Part shown: positions 43,997-58,400 of the stretch, piece after piece
Numbering within the stretch: position 1 is the stretch's first letter
Layout: each line of letters starts with the position of its first letter
Assembly (NCBI RefSeq): GCF_028583425.1
Contig: NC_072798.1
Coordinates: forward strand, 15,068,501 to 15,132,500
Direction of reading: 5' to 3'
From: Eublepharis macularius
Taxonomy: Eukaryota > Chordata > Lepidosauria > Squamata > Eublepharidae
DNA: 64,000 nucleotides
Position numbers and translations under genes: made by a program
The notes under the pieces: generated by a model
The model's input: only the letters and a program-made list of their open reading frames with translations
Databases searched by the model: none
Told to the model about the DNA's origin: nothing

Positions 43997-46429
43997 TGGG
44001 TATGGTTAATGTAATTCACAATGCACTGTACTTGAGGGGGATCAGGAACAGTTCCTTCCCCGTTCCACTCAGTGTAGGGGAAAGATACTGCAAAATGGAA
44101 ATTTTGATGGCTTAGTAATATCTGTACAGCCTTTTCTGTCCCCTGGTTACAGCGCTAGGAATGATGTATGAATTGCTCAGCTGCTTCGAACCGTGATAAA
44201 AGGCATGGCTCTCAGGGCTCATGACACAGGAGGATGATTTTTGGATACAGGAATGACTCGGGAGAGCATGCCTTTGTAGAAAAGTTTCACGTGGAAATGG
44301 GAGATATACAAACAATGTTTCATGCAGTTCCGCCCGTATCAACAGCCACCGATCTTTGTTCAACTTAAACTGTAGTGTACGCCACAGCATCAGGGAAACT
44401 GGGGCAGCTCAATGGCTGGGCACAACTCACAGAATGCACCCTACTCAACAGGATACACAATTTTTTTTTTAAAGGACTGCAGTGTGAGCGCCCCCCCTTA
44501 CATATTTTTTACATCTTACAGGCAGCAACATGTATCACAGTGAAACTAAAATGAGGTACATGTGTGGCTTCAAGAGTAAAGATAAACAGTTTCAGGACTT
44601 TTGAAAAGACATGCGTTCCCCAAGTGTGTTTTCCTGTCCTCGAGACAAAACCAAAAAAACCTGGGAAGCTCCTGTCAAGATTGCTTTCGCAATTGGAAAC
44701 ATTCATCTTATCCAAAGATATTTTTCAACATTTTTTTTAAGGGGGGGGGGGAGCCTAAAAGCAAAGAAATTTAAATAATCATCCACTAGATTTTTTAAAA
44801 GGGCTATTTCTGTCAAGCGTTAGCAAACTTATCAATAGTTACCAATACCAAAGCTGAGAAATTAGTTGCACAAATTTAGAAAAGTTCGTGCTTCAAATAA
44901 AATGACCAACGTACACCTATCCCCTAAATGGGGGCTTATAGTAGCTGTTTGGAGCTAAATAAGTTAGTCCTGCATTAATACACAGAGTTTCTGTAAATAA
45001 ATATCAGTCTGGACAGATATGCACCTGAGAACCAGGTCAGATGCTCTACCTGTCCTGATCTCACCCAACTATGAGCATGGGCAGAATACATGCAGGTCGC
45101 TCTTTCTTGCCCACTTCACTGAAATGTACAAAGCAGTTCTAAAACTTTTTGTGTGTTGAAACATGCATCCTTCCCAGCCATCAGAACAAGTTAACAAGGA
45201 AGGAGCAGTCCTCAAGTGTGGCACTGAATTAAGGCTACTAAAATTTCCCGAGACCTCCCAACATACAAATGACTGAATATTCTAACCTCATTGTAAAGTT
45301 ATTTACAGAAGTCGCACTGCAAGATGCTGTCCTAGAATAAGGATGGGATGCATAAACTCAAGTGCCTCCACTCCAATGCCTTTGCCAATAGAAAAGACAT
45401 GATGTTATACATGATGCAGGGACATTACACTGGCTGCAGGCAAAGCAACAAAAATACATTCAGGATCAGCACCTTTTTGAAGAAATGGGTCGGCTGGGCA
45501 GATCATGTTTCAAAAAACGTGTGAGCACCTCGAGACCAAGCAAGTCATTTCGTAAGCTGAATAGGATGAACACCAAGTTTTATTTGATGACCGAAGGGCT
45601 GCAACCTTTTTGCGATGCATACATGTAACACGGATCAGGAAGAGCCAGCAAAAAAGGAGTGTAAAACTGGCTTCCTCTGTCCCCGTCAAATTGAACAGAT
45701 GTCAAAACCAAAGAGTGGTTTCAGGCTAGAGTACTTAAAAAAAATATTTGACCTGTTTGCATATTTCAAAGACAAACCTAATCAGAATTTTACATTTGGC
45801 TTTAAACATTTTCTACGAAGTTTTATTCCAGCTGCGTATTTACAAAGAAATGTATAAAGCAGAACTGTAGAGTGAAATCCTCTAGCGGTGCATGGTGAAA
45901 GATGATGATCCACCTTAAAAGGCCATACATCATGCCTAAAGGAAGCCTCTTTGCTTTTGACAGGTGAAAAAAAAAACACGGGTATTTGCTTTCTTCCGAT
46001 TCAGGAGCATAAGTAAAAAGACTGGCAGGTGGAAGGAGAGAAGGACCGTGCCTGCTTACTCGACAACACCTTCAAAATCAGGAGGTAAAGTTACAGGCAC
46101 TGTTAATCCCACAGCGGGGTTGCTGCAATGAGCACATACTCCAAAAAGCGTTAAGAAGTCTTGAATCGTTTTAGACCACGGGTTTGGCCCGTGGCTTTTT
46201 CTTCAGTTCACCAAATTCCAGGAGCAGCAAGTCTCGGGGTGCACGCTTGCTACCTTTTTCCTTTGCTAACGATGCATTTTGCAGACTACGGTGTAAATTT
46301 AAAAAACTTACATCAAGACTTTGTTACAAACTTTGCCTTTGTACACAACAGAATCTTTGTGCTGATCTTTTCTTCAAAAGGACTTTATAAATAATATAAA
46401 TTTAGACCCAGTCTTCAGCACTCTCGTCA

Positions 46430-46468
46430 TTATACCATGTTGTTGCTTTCTCCAGCTTTATCTACGAG
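46430..46468 (-). CDS. GOLT1B: GOLT1B coding exon 5 (stop exon)
   Basis: Acceptor ccaaacag precedes [12 protein letters not shown] and a TAA stop at 46432-46430. It begins in phase 0 after the exon-4 serine codon. Confidence 0.93.
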   Translation of the reverse strand, partial: LVDKAGESNNMV

Positions 46469-49400
46469 CTGTTTGGGGATGGGGGGAAAGAAGAAAAGGG
46501 GAAACAAGTTTTAATTCTGAGATTCTACCACATTTACAGGTTACTGCAAGGAGACAGGCATTTCTGCACGTAAGGAGCAGGTTGAAAGTGACTATAATCA
46601 GATCATACTCAACAAGGTCTTTATGTGGTATACACAAAATCAACGCAACTCAGTATTAACTGTAACAGTGTTTCAGCATGGTGTGCATTTATACTGACAC
46701 TGACAGCAACATGAAGATGCAACAGAAATGGAAAAAATAAGGGAAAAAGCAAGTATAAATACTGTCAGCTCAATGACCCGAAAGGAAATTTTTTTTAAAA
46801 AGTCAGCCATTCATGCATTAACAGACTGAAGATGATTTTTTTTTCAACTAACCATTATTGGGGCTTCTCTTCTGAGCCTACGCAGGCTTTGAAGAAAACA
46901 TCAACAATTAAGTTGTCAAATAGGATTTAACTCCATTAAGATACCAATGTATATTGGTAAAGATCAATGACGATGAAACGCCAAACCAGATTATAAGGCC
47001 TGAGACGTAGATAACAATGATAAAAGAGATTTAACGCCACAAGAAAATGCATCGACATCAACAAGGCTTGCATACCATTCCTACAAACTACTGCACTGGC
47101 AAATCAGCGTTTAGGGCTGGTGCAACTTGCCAGCATTATAATCTGGGCACTGGAAGCTTTACCATGTACCATGGCACAGCTCCAAGACGTGCCATGGTAC
47201 AAGGTTGGGCACAGTAGGGGCATGGCGGGGATGGGCTTGGCTTTCTAATGCCCTTTTTGAAAGGCACCACGGCCACTGTGGTGGGTACTACAGTGAAATC
47301 ACATGCACCTGACCTTCAAAATTATCGACAGTGCTGCTGAGCTGCCTGCGACTCAGTTCCAGCCAGGACATTTGTGATAGCAAATACATTCCAGCATGCT
47401 TGATGTAAAAAAAGACAGACACAAGCATACAGTGACTCTCACGAGGAGGACGTCATGTTTGTTTACATGCATGGGTCATTTTAAAAAGACGTGGATGGCC
47501 AAAACTGGGGCTGAGTAGCTAGCTCTCAGGTTAGGATGAGGAGCGGACCAGTCCTCTTCCCTCACTCTGATTCAATTAACTATCGGCCATGGTCTTTGCT
47601 CACACGGGCATATTATATAGCGCATCGATCCTGATATACATGTAAAAGTCAAAGACACCAATATTAAAGTTACGGCTTCTCAACAGAAATGCAGAAAGGT
47701 GCGGTTTAAAAAGGTATTGAAACACCTGGTGCCCTCTGGAACTCACTCCCCGGTTGCCTAAAGTTTGCATACTGTGCCCAAACTGTAGCTGGCACAGAAC
47801 AACAAAAAGGCATTTACACCATTTCATAAAGACTGGCCAAGTTGACGTTAAACCGATGAAAGATCTTTGTGGCTGAGAAACTGAAATATATTGTGGGGCA
47901 CACTGAGGCAACACCTTCATTTGTAAAAAGTGAGTTGCAGACCTCAACAGACTGTGTTGCCAAACTTGCTGGTTGTGTTTTGCTTTGCAGAACAAAGCAT
48001 CACAGGGCAGTCATGGAAATCCACTTCTGGTACAGAGGATGACGGCACAAGTTCTATTAGTGGGTTCTTTTGGAACCATGACATCACATCAAGATGCACT
48101 TAATTCCCCACCCCCACCCCCCAGAACACAGCAGTGGTGGAAAGTAGGGGAGTGCAATCCAGGTCTGGGGGGGCGGGTTCCAGATTTTTGCCAATCCAGT
48201 TTTCCCAAATCAAATAGGAGAATCCCGGATCCAGACCCCTAGATAAATATGTGGGATGTGGCTTCAACCTCAGGCTGGCTTCCTGGGCTTCTCCCATGTT
48301 TTTTTCCAAGTGGGAGGAGGAAGGGGGAGTGAGGCTGAGGCAGGAAGGAGGAGGAGTGAGGCATGGAGGGGGGAAGTGAGTGGCCAATCTGTGCAGGAGC
48401 TCTCCTGTCTGCTTGGCTTCTGTGAGTCACACTGGTTCAGTTGGGTTAAATTGCGACAGTGTCCCCTGCTTCACTATAGTTTGGTGTGAATTTGCTGTTT
48501 TTACATGATTCTCTGGTCCTCTTGTTTCATAGGAAATAATGAAGAGAGGCTGGGCAGCTTGCTCACAGGCCCTTGAGTAATGAGAGGGCTTCAGCTTGGT
48601 TCTGTTGGGCTTTCTGTGAGTTGAGCTTGTATCTGGCTACAGCAGTCAGCTTTGACTTTTTTCGCTATAGGAAACAATGGAGGGTGGCTGGGGACATTCA
48701 GGAGCCCATAGAAATGTACCCCGGGGTCCAATTTTCCTGAAACTTGGGTGGTCTTTAGAGGACAGTCAGGAGTAGGTTCCCTGCAAATTTCATGGAGTTT
48801 ACTTGAAAACTGATGCCCTTATTCCTCCAGCTAGCTTTCCCCATAGAAAATAATGGCCAAATAAATCCAGGGATCTCTAATCTTGCCAAACCAGATTAGA
48901 GGAGTTTTCCTGGATTTCAGGGATCCTGGATGTTTTTTGTTTCCCTGAAACCCAGATCCAGGTTTCCCAGATTTTTTTTTTTGGGGTGTACACCCCTAGT
49001 GGAAAATGCCATCAGGTTGCAGCCGACATATGGCCACCCCTGTAGAGTTTCCAAGACAAGAGACAAACAGAGGTGATTTGCCTTTGCCTGCCTCTGTACA
49101 ATGATCCTGGAATGGCGGTCTCCCATTCAAGTACTAACTGGGATCAACCCTGCTTAGTTCCTGAGATCTCATGAGACTGGGCTCGCCTGAGCTATCCAGG
49201 TCAAATCCCCACCCACCCCCCTCCAACATACACCACAGTAAACAACTGCAGAGCAGAGGTATGCGGGGAGAGGGGGGGGTGTCCAAATTTTTGACATATC
49301 TCTTTTTATGAGAACTCATGAGGGTAAGATGCCTTTTATCCTTACAGATTCTGTTAAGGGGTGTGCAACTTCTGAACGTGGAGCTCTTTTTCAGAGCAGA

Positions 49401-52400
49401 AGTCATCCTCAGGGATGAGTATGGCAATAACAGTCTATAGATGGATACAGAGCTGCACAGAGAACTAAAAAACTTTACGAGCTGTTATGACGATAGGCAC
49501 CCCCAAAGCACAGATATGAAGAAACAGAAGCATGGGAGTAGATGCAGTTTAATACTTACCGAGCTTATACCAGGTAAATTCAAAAGATAGCCAAGAACTG
49601 GCACTCTTCTAATAAAACCAACCACCACAGGGAAAAAGCCCCTTTAAACAAAGAATGGGAAAAAAAAGATTAGTAAAGTTCCGCAAACTTACATATTTCT
49701 GTATGACAATGGAACAAGATCACATCAAAACTCACTTTTTGTACTAACTGGGTAAGTTTTATCATTGCAGGTTTCATTTTCTTCCATAAAGACTATAGAT
49801 GAATGAATGGAAGCAACTAACAGTTGATGACGGCAAAATTTTGCATGGCTACAAAAGCATTTTAGCTATTCGAATTAGTTAAGCTAAGCAGCAGTTCTAA
49901 GGAATCTACTGCAATGCAGTTAGTGACAGAATTCAATCTAGTATTCCCTAAAGAACAAGCAAAAACGTCCTGCTTAGGGGGGGAAATCTACTCAGAAGTC
50001 AGTCTCATTTTATTGAATTGGGCTTGCTCCCTGGAAAGTGTCCTTATGATTAATGCCTCAAAAAACTACTAACCAATACAGTTCCTAAGGCATGCCTACC
50101 ACTGAGACATAAGTTAATCTCTCAACCAAGAGGATCAAGAGAGGGATCCATACAACTACTTTCCCCCCATCCCAATAGATTTCTATTGAGATCCACATCC
50201 AAGTGGGAGTGGTCCACTGACTGGGAGAAAAGTGGGATATGAGTATTTTAAATAAATGCATTTTAAATAAATTACTTGATGATTGCTGCATCAAATGGAA
50301 GATTACGAGATGAATGAGCAATCACGGATCAAAAGGACCAATGCTTTTCAGTGCAACATGAAAGGTAAAGTTCAAGTATAACAACAACAACAACAACAAC
50401 AACATTCGATTTATATACCACCCTTCAGGACAACTGGTTAACAAAACTTTACTAGGGTTGGAAACTTTGCTATGGTTTGGCATGGTGTCTAAATTAACAC
50501 TCATAATCAGAAAACATGGTTTATGATGAGTTTGAAAGTCAACAGTCTGCACTAAACACATCATCATCATCATCAACTAAATTTATAGTCCGCCCTCCCT
50601 GTGGATGGGCTCAGGGCGGATTACAACATAGAGATAAAAACACATTAATAAAACGGTACATTAAATCATGATAAAAGCCAGATTTAACCGCATAAAAACA
50701 AACTCTGCACTATGTTCTGACTCTGCAGTATGTCCCAGGTTCACTTCACCCTTCCCTGCCAACCACAAGGGAAGAGAGGGGTGGGGACGTGAGTTGGTGC
50801 GAGATTAGCCACCGTTCCTACATGGGGCAGATGACTCAATATAGCCCCCCCACTAATAAGAGACAGGCTTATTGTCAAGCTGAACTGGCAAACCACTGCT
50901 CCACCCTGGACACCTCTGGACCCTGAGACTGGAATGCTAAGCAGACAGAAAAGGAAAGGAGACAAACAGGGTTTACCTATACACTTAGAAGTGCAATTCA
51001 TGGTTTGGGTTCCAGATCATAGTGACGGCAAAATTTGATACCTAACAAAGGGAGCTTTGATTCTCAAAAGCTTATACCCTGAAAATCTCATTAGTCTTTA
51101 AGGTGCTGCTGGATTTGAATCTTGCTGCAAAATCTGGTGTGATTTCTGAACTGAGCCAAAGATTTTTCACTAGGGGCTTCAAGAATTAAATATGCAAGTG
51201 ATAGAGTGTGTGCACGCGCATATGTGTCTGTGCCAACCAGCCCGGGTCTCATGAAAGTTGGTTGATTACTGATCCGCTTTGGGTCTCAGTGAGAAAGGTG
51301 GATTATAAACAAACATACATACATGCAAATGCTGGTGTTCGAAAGGAGCACAGACTTCCAAAGTTGCAGAAGAAGCAAGAGAATCATTCACTCTAAGAGC
51401 AAAGGAGATCTAATGCAGATCTAATGATGTCAGGGTCAGGCCCTGGGTCCCATTCTCCCTTCCCTGCAATGTTACAGCCAATAAACCCCTTCCCTTTTGG
51501 CTTTAACCATGGCTAAGCGTTACAAAAGCACTAATGCAGAACATGGTGAATAAAGACGGTCCTTAAATCAGGTTTCACTAATCAGATTAATACTAAAGTT
51601 TCAAATCTTAGTGTTAGCTAGCGTTAACGGTGGCACTGATGCCACGCTCAACTGTGGCAAGGGAATTCTGGGGAGAAGCAGCACAGAATCCTGCACCTTG
51701 CTCATGAGAGCTGGATCGAGGGTTAAAAGGTCAAGAGTGTTATGCCTGCATCAGTTCTAAAATTAATGGATTTCCTCTGGCAACTTAGAGGCTAAGCAGA
51801 CTGCTTGTCCATGGCCATTTTAATAACAGAATTACCTCCAGGGTTTCAAAAATATCTTTTTGGAAACAAGATGGCATTTCAGTTTACTCTTAACACGAAG
51901 AGAGACGCTTCTGAGAGTACCTGACTGTGCACGTTAAGCCTCATGAATGAAACGGCAATTGTTTGATGAATGTCAGTTTCACAATAGGAAAAAAAAGGGT
52001 TACTCTTCAAAACAAAAGCAAAGAACAGTGGAAAAAAAAACCTTACCGGAATAAGAGGAAGAAACCATAAATTTCAAGGACCATTCCTATCAAGGGCCAA
52101 CCAATGAGAACAATAAGTACACCTCCCAAAAAGAAGCCAGAGGCTTTCATTTTGTGCTTCTGGAAGAAGAATCGGAATGTCCTTTCTAAACCGATCACAA
52201 AAGCCAGGCCAGCCACAAATAAAACCTGAAACAGACATTAATAATAAGCACAACGCAATGAAGGGGAAAATGTACTTAAGTACAAAAATATTAACTTTAC
52301 AGAAGACGAACCTATGTCGGAAACCAAAGCTTATTCTCACGTTGCATCCATGACAAAGTAGAATTCAAATGTACTACTGAAAGAATGTTTTGGCATAACA

Positions 52401-55400
52401 CAAAAAAGCTGATTTTGCTGGAGGAAAAGACCTAATTTACATGCTGTTAAAAGAAATTGAACAATATTGGCTTGACTTTATTAAGAAACAGTTGTGCTAG
52501 GCCAACAGTTTTCCCTTGCGGAAAAACTGTGTGAATAGATCAGATAACAAAGTTCATCTAGCAAGACATCAAAGCTTTTGATGTATTCCAAGCAATATAT
52601 TTGGAAGCTTATGAAACTACTGAGAGCTGAATAACCAGGTTGAAATGCAATAATATCAAGATTACTGATAAAGTGATGAACATATTCTGCAAGAGCAATG
52701 CTGGTTTCATTCTGTTAACATTAAAGTTATTGTCTCTCTTATCACCCACTTGACTATGTATTTTATAACTCTGATAAGATACAAAGCATGCATCCAAACA
52801 ATAGTAAATGTTTAGATAGACATTTACTATTGCTCAGTTGCATGCTGTCGATCATATCAGTTATAAAATTCCTGCATGTAACAAGCACAGTCCATCTGAA
52901 TTTAAGCATTTTTCAATCCTATTGATTTCAGTGGGAGAATTAGAGAGCATGTCTAAATATCAAATAGGGCTTTAAAATGCTTAACTTTAGGGGGGTTGGA
53001 CTCAAGTTGCAAGACACTTACAAGTAAAAGTGAGGGCTATCTTTAAGAGTAAAGAAGTACCAACAGTGGCTTATCGACAAATAGGGAAACTTAAGGTAGC
53101 ACCGAGTAGATTTCCTGTGCCAAAGTACAAGAAATGCCAGATTCTACCGATTCCTGTGAAAAAAGATTTTTTAAGAAAGCAAGACAACTAGACCACAAAT
53201 TCAGATTCTGGAAGACCAAAGGCCCATCCTAAATAGGGATTCCTAGTCACTTACTCTTGCAAGTACTGGGACAACCTTAAACACACACACACAACACACA
53301 AGAGCTTCAATGCACGATCATAAATTTTCATGTGCAAATATATTTTTAACTATTTATACTTTAAAGCACAACTTCTCCGTGTCAGTTGAAATATTTAATA
53401 TCACAGTTCTAAAAGGCTGATCACCACTGATTAATGCAGTTCACTAGGTGGAAGGACAGCGCTCGACTCTACGTTCCGTCTGATCCAGTCGCACACTCTC
53501 AGCCTAGCTTAACTCATGAGGTTGTTGTGAGGATAAAGAGGAGGAGACCTAAGTTGCTTTGGGACTCCATTAGGAAGAAAGTCAGGGTACAAATGAAATA
53601 AATAATCTAGCGCTCCATTCTTTTACACTTTAAGGTCTGATCCAGCAAGGCTCTTCCTATGTTCTTACGGGACTGCATATATTGCTCATCCAGCCTAAAT
53701 AGCAATCTTATTTCTATAGCATCAGCAGTATACACGGTGCTTCCCACTGCAAATTAGCCCCAAACAGGTCTTTGTTCAAGAAGCCAACAATCTAAATTTA
53801 CAACTCTCAGAAAGTAGGTGGAAGATAAAAGTAAGCCAACGCACATATTTTAACCCTGTCTCAAGGGTTAATTCAAAAGCTTTGTGGAGGTGGCATGATT
53901 TGAGCTGGGGGTGGAGGGGCTGACAAAAAAGAGTGAGACGGCGTCACGAACATGCTGTGGGTAGGAGTTCTGAGCATAAGAGGCTACAAGGCAGCTACCT
54001 GAGAGAGCCAGAGAGGCCAGCTCAGGATGGCAGAACTGGAGAAATGACAGCTTATGAAGAAATCACAGCTGAGGCAAGTCCATGGAGAAGTTTAAAGGTA
54101 AGCACAAGGAATTTGTGTGGCGTGCCAAAGGAGATGTGAAGCCAACACAGGTGAAAAGCAGGAGGACCGACTTGATTCAAGGGAAAGGGCTCCAAGGAGA
54201 TAGGAGTATGGAGTCGCTGGCTCTTCAGTCTTCCTGTTCTTTTCCACATCACTCATTACTAATGAGCGCAGAAAGACATCTGCTGTGCTCCACAGAGGGC
54301 TGCCAATTAAAACAAAGTTTCCTGAGGCATACACAATCAAGGCACGCCTATCATACTGAAGTGAACCGAATGCCAGACAAGGTGCTCCTTAAGATTAACT
54401 TCCTCTCAGGTTTTTGTATGTATGCCAACTACAGTGGCACGTTTGGAGGGAAGCGTGTGCAGTTGATGTATTATGTAAATATGACTCATGTAAAAGACTT
54501 ACATTTCCAATAGCCAAAAGTGCTTTGTCAAAAAACAGGATCATTCCAAAGAAAAGGAAAAATACTCCAAAACCTGTAAGTCCCATTCCAATTTCTGTAA
54601 TACAAAAAGAGCAGGAGAATTAGTTAAAACGTAGCCTCGGCAATAAGGAAAAGAAAAATAATTTAATATACAAAACACTCTTTAACAAATGGGACTTCGA
54701 CAATTATTGACCTGCTCATTACTACACCCAACACCTCGCCCTCATTCAGGCAGGATGCATCATGTAAAGAGAAAAGAACTGCCTGCCTGGATTTGATCAA
54801 GGGCCCACTTAGTTCAGCAACAGCTGGTCTCTGTGCAAACACTGCTGGGATACCAATTCAGTCGCAAAATTAGCAGCCCTGCCTGTAATTTTGACTTGTT
54901 CTTTTCTTTTGTCTCAACTACTGCAACCCTGATTTAATATACTCGTTGGCTGTCTTCAGATCTGTTCAAAAGGACAAGCAGACACTATTATTAAATGAAA
55001 TGCCCACAAAGACTTCTGTAGGAAAAACCAATGAAGAGCTATCGAAATCAGAGGCAGAGATCTAATTCAAAGAAAGAGCAAGACATCACCTTTCTCAAGC
55101 TACAGCAAACACCGCTAGTTTTAAGAAAAATGGGTAGTCAGCAGTAGCACTGAAGACAGCAGTCACAGGACTACGTCAGTATATTAGAGACTTTATTTCT
55201 TTAGCAGAAGAACAAGATTCAAGGCCAGTAGCACCTTAAAAGCCAATAAGATTTCCAGGGTATAAGCTTTCAAGAGTCAAAGAGGGGTTTGACATTCAAA
55301 AGCTTGTACCCTTGGAAATCTTGTTGGTCTTTAAGCTGCTGCTAGACTCAAATCTTGCTTTTCTACTACAGACGAACATGACTACCCACCTGAAACTACT

Positions 55401-58400
55401 TCTTCGGTGTTTTATCTATTGGCATCAAACCAAAATGGCTCACAATGAATGCAAAGACATACACTTAACCCAACCTGGACTACTAATTGAAAACTGGCAT
55501 CAGGCTACTCCCTTTCTCTGGGAGCAAAGAAAAGGAGGCACTATCTTGTATACAGTTTTGTCAAAGACTTAGGCAAGCACTGCAAATGAAAAACACCCTT
55601 GCTTTTCAAAACTTCAGAAGGAACAGAACGAGAATATATAAGTTTAAGCATCTCTACCTGTTGGAACCTGCAAGGAATTCTAACAGTGCAATCCTAAGGA
55701 GAGTTACTTTTGTCTAAGCCCATTGATTTCAATGGGCTTAGATTGGAGTAACTCTCCTTAGGATAGTAAGAAGTCCAGTAGCACCTTTAAGACTAACCAA
55801 CTTTATTGAGGCATAAGGTTTCAAGAATCACAGCTCTCTTTGTCAGATGCATCTGAAGAAGAGAGCTGTGGTTCTCAAAAGCTTATGTCTCAATAAAGTT
55901 AGTTTGTCTTAAAGGTGCTACTGGACTTTTTACTATTTTGCAACTACAGACTAACATGGCTAACTCCTCTGGATCTATTCCCTTAGGATTGCACTGTAAG
56001 TCTTGTAGTCAAATATGAAGTACACCCAGGGCTTTTTTTCTGGGAAAAGAGGTGGTGGAACTCAGTGGGTTGCCCTCAGAGAAAATGGTCACATGGCTGG
56101 TGGCCCCGCCCCCTGATCTCCAGACAGAGGGGAGTTTAGATTGCCTTCTGCACACCACACAGAGGGCAATCTAAACTCCTCTCTGTCTGGAGATCGGGGG
56201 CAGGACCACCAGCCATGTGACCATTTTCAAGAGTTTCCGGAACTCCGTTCCACTGTGTTCCAGCTGGATAAAAGCCCTGAGTACACCAAATGATACAGCA
56301 ACATCATAAGTGAAGCAGGTGCACTCAGCACTACATCAAAGGCAAAATCCCACTACTCCCAAACGTCAGTGGATGAACGACAGTGAAAGATCACATACTG
56401 GAGCGAACTATCAAGGCCAGCCAATATGTACAGACCTTTTTCCATATAGTTAAAGTGATTTTAATAAAAAACAAATATTTTAGATTAGCATAATCCAAGA
56501 CACCTCCAAAAACAACCAAAAACAAAGAGGACGTATGTATAGACTGCTGCACAACAAATAGAATAACAACAATAATAACAACAACAACAACATTCGATTT
56601 ATATATCACCCTTTAGGACAACTTAATGCCCACTGAGAGCGGTTTACAAAGTGTGTTATTATTATCCTCACAACAATCACCCTGTGAGGTAGGCGGAGCT
56701 GAGAGAGCTCTGGGACAGCTTTGACTGACCCAAGGTTACCCAGCTGGCTTCAAGCGGAGGAGTGGGGAATCAAACCCGGTTCACCAGATTAGAATCCTGC
56801 TGCTCTTAACCACATCTAGATTTACTGTGCAATAGGCATCAGTTTCACCCAGAATGCTAAATCTCTATTGAAAAGATACGGGATTTCATTCTCAGACAAT
56901 TCTTTTGCTATTGCCAATCACTGCAAAGCCTCATAAATAAAAATACAAAGCCTTTGCAGCCACTATCTAACCCATAGCGCTGCACAATAAAATGTGCAAC
57001 AATTGTGAGTTTTATTATGGATGAATTGTAACAAAAGTGAGATGGAACAGCCTTTTATTCTTGGAAGAATTATGAATAGTGCTTAATTATGGGTCTGTGC
57101 CAGGACACTAGAAAATTAGAGCACATTTAGATTCTGCTTATTAGGAAATCTGAAGTTGCCTTTCTTCTGCTAGGAAGGTATTCTTTGCTTGGTCTTCTGG
57201 ATGCCATGTGCAACTTCCATTTCATCAGTATTTATTTTTCATCGAAAATGTTTGGACTCAGGGTATCTGCAAGCTCACAATATACGTTTGTGTTAGCTGT
57301 GCTATCACCCTTAGGGGTTTATAGTGTAAGACAGCAATTCCCCCTGATTAAGCAGGCAGAAACAAGACGATCTGGGGGGGGGGGGGAAGAGACAGGACAT
57401 TTCCGAGAACTGGAAGAAGGGAATTTATAATACAAGTAGCATTAAGAATGGCCCATACTTAGGGCCAAACAAGACATAATGGCATCCTTGTGGCTGCCAC
57501 AAGAAAACCGCCATTTTAAAAGTTATTTTAAATTGATCGGACCTGCACTGTGGCCAGCTGAGGCACTCATCCCCTCTCCAGGGCTGTTTTAACACTTGAA
57601 ATGCTGCTGGGGCGGGGGAGAACAAGAGCACCACACTGCTGTTGTTTCAGTCCTGATTGGGCCCTCGAAGCATTTTTAAATGACTTTAAAATTACGGTCA
57701 TAAGTACACTGCCATGTCTAGTTTGGACCTTACGTTGCAATCTTTGGCATGCTTACCTTAGTGTAACCACCAATGAACACAGTGATACTGACTTCTAAGT
57801 AACCATGCAGTAGGATCATACTGTTAGTCTCTCTATCACCGAAACAAGTTTGGCTTATTTTGTACCATTTAAAGCATGCCAAAATGTCCAAATCTTTGAC
57901 TTCTGCCAGACAACCGTAAACCCAAAGCTATATCAAAGAATTCCAGTCCAGAACATACCATAGATGCTGGAGTACAAAAATATGTCCACATTATGGAGCT
58001 TTATTGAACTACAGAAGAATGTGTTTTAGGTGTTTGTCTCTTGAAGAAACACATCAAGCATCTAAAGATGCAGCTACAATAAGATCTATAGCACAATTAT
58101 TTAGTATTTGAGGAAACTGTACCTATGAGTATCCTGTGACTCCAAACTCAACCAGTGAAGAGCTATTACCCAGGATTTGTTTTGATGGCTATGGCGAGCA
58201 GATGCTTTGTTATAATTTTTATGTGGTATCTGTGAATTGTTTATCAGCAATAAAAGAGGTTTTACATTTCACATTAAAAGGTAAATTGATTAAATAACAT
58301 AAGAGCACACTTTGTGAATGGATCTGGGTCCAAACATGATGGAGGGATGCTGACTGCTGCCTCCACTTCCTTTGATGGCCTCCGTAGCAGCAGTTGGAAA

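Larger units (their letters stand above)
42988..46429 (-). other. GOLT1B: Likely GOLT1B 3' UTR region
   Basis: Sequence directly downstream of the stop codon on the minus strand is mostly non-repetitive. AATAAA signals on the minus strand lie at 45827-45822, 45584-45579 and 42993-42988, so a short (~0.6-0.9 kb) and a long (~3.4 kb) form are possible. The true cleavage site cannot be fixed from sequence alone. A fold-back repeat at 43837-43996 and a CG/CA-rich tract at 43495-43542 lie in the distal part. Confidence 0.45.

Noticed and set aside
48725-48745. Minus-strand NWTP-coding stretch resembling the start of mature spexin
   Set aside because: It continues as Gly-Tyr-Ile rather than Gln-Ala-Met and lies inside a hAT-like element; chance match.
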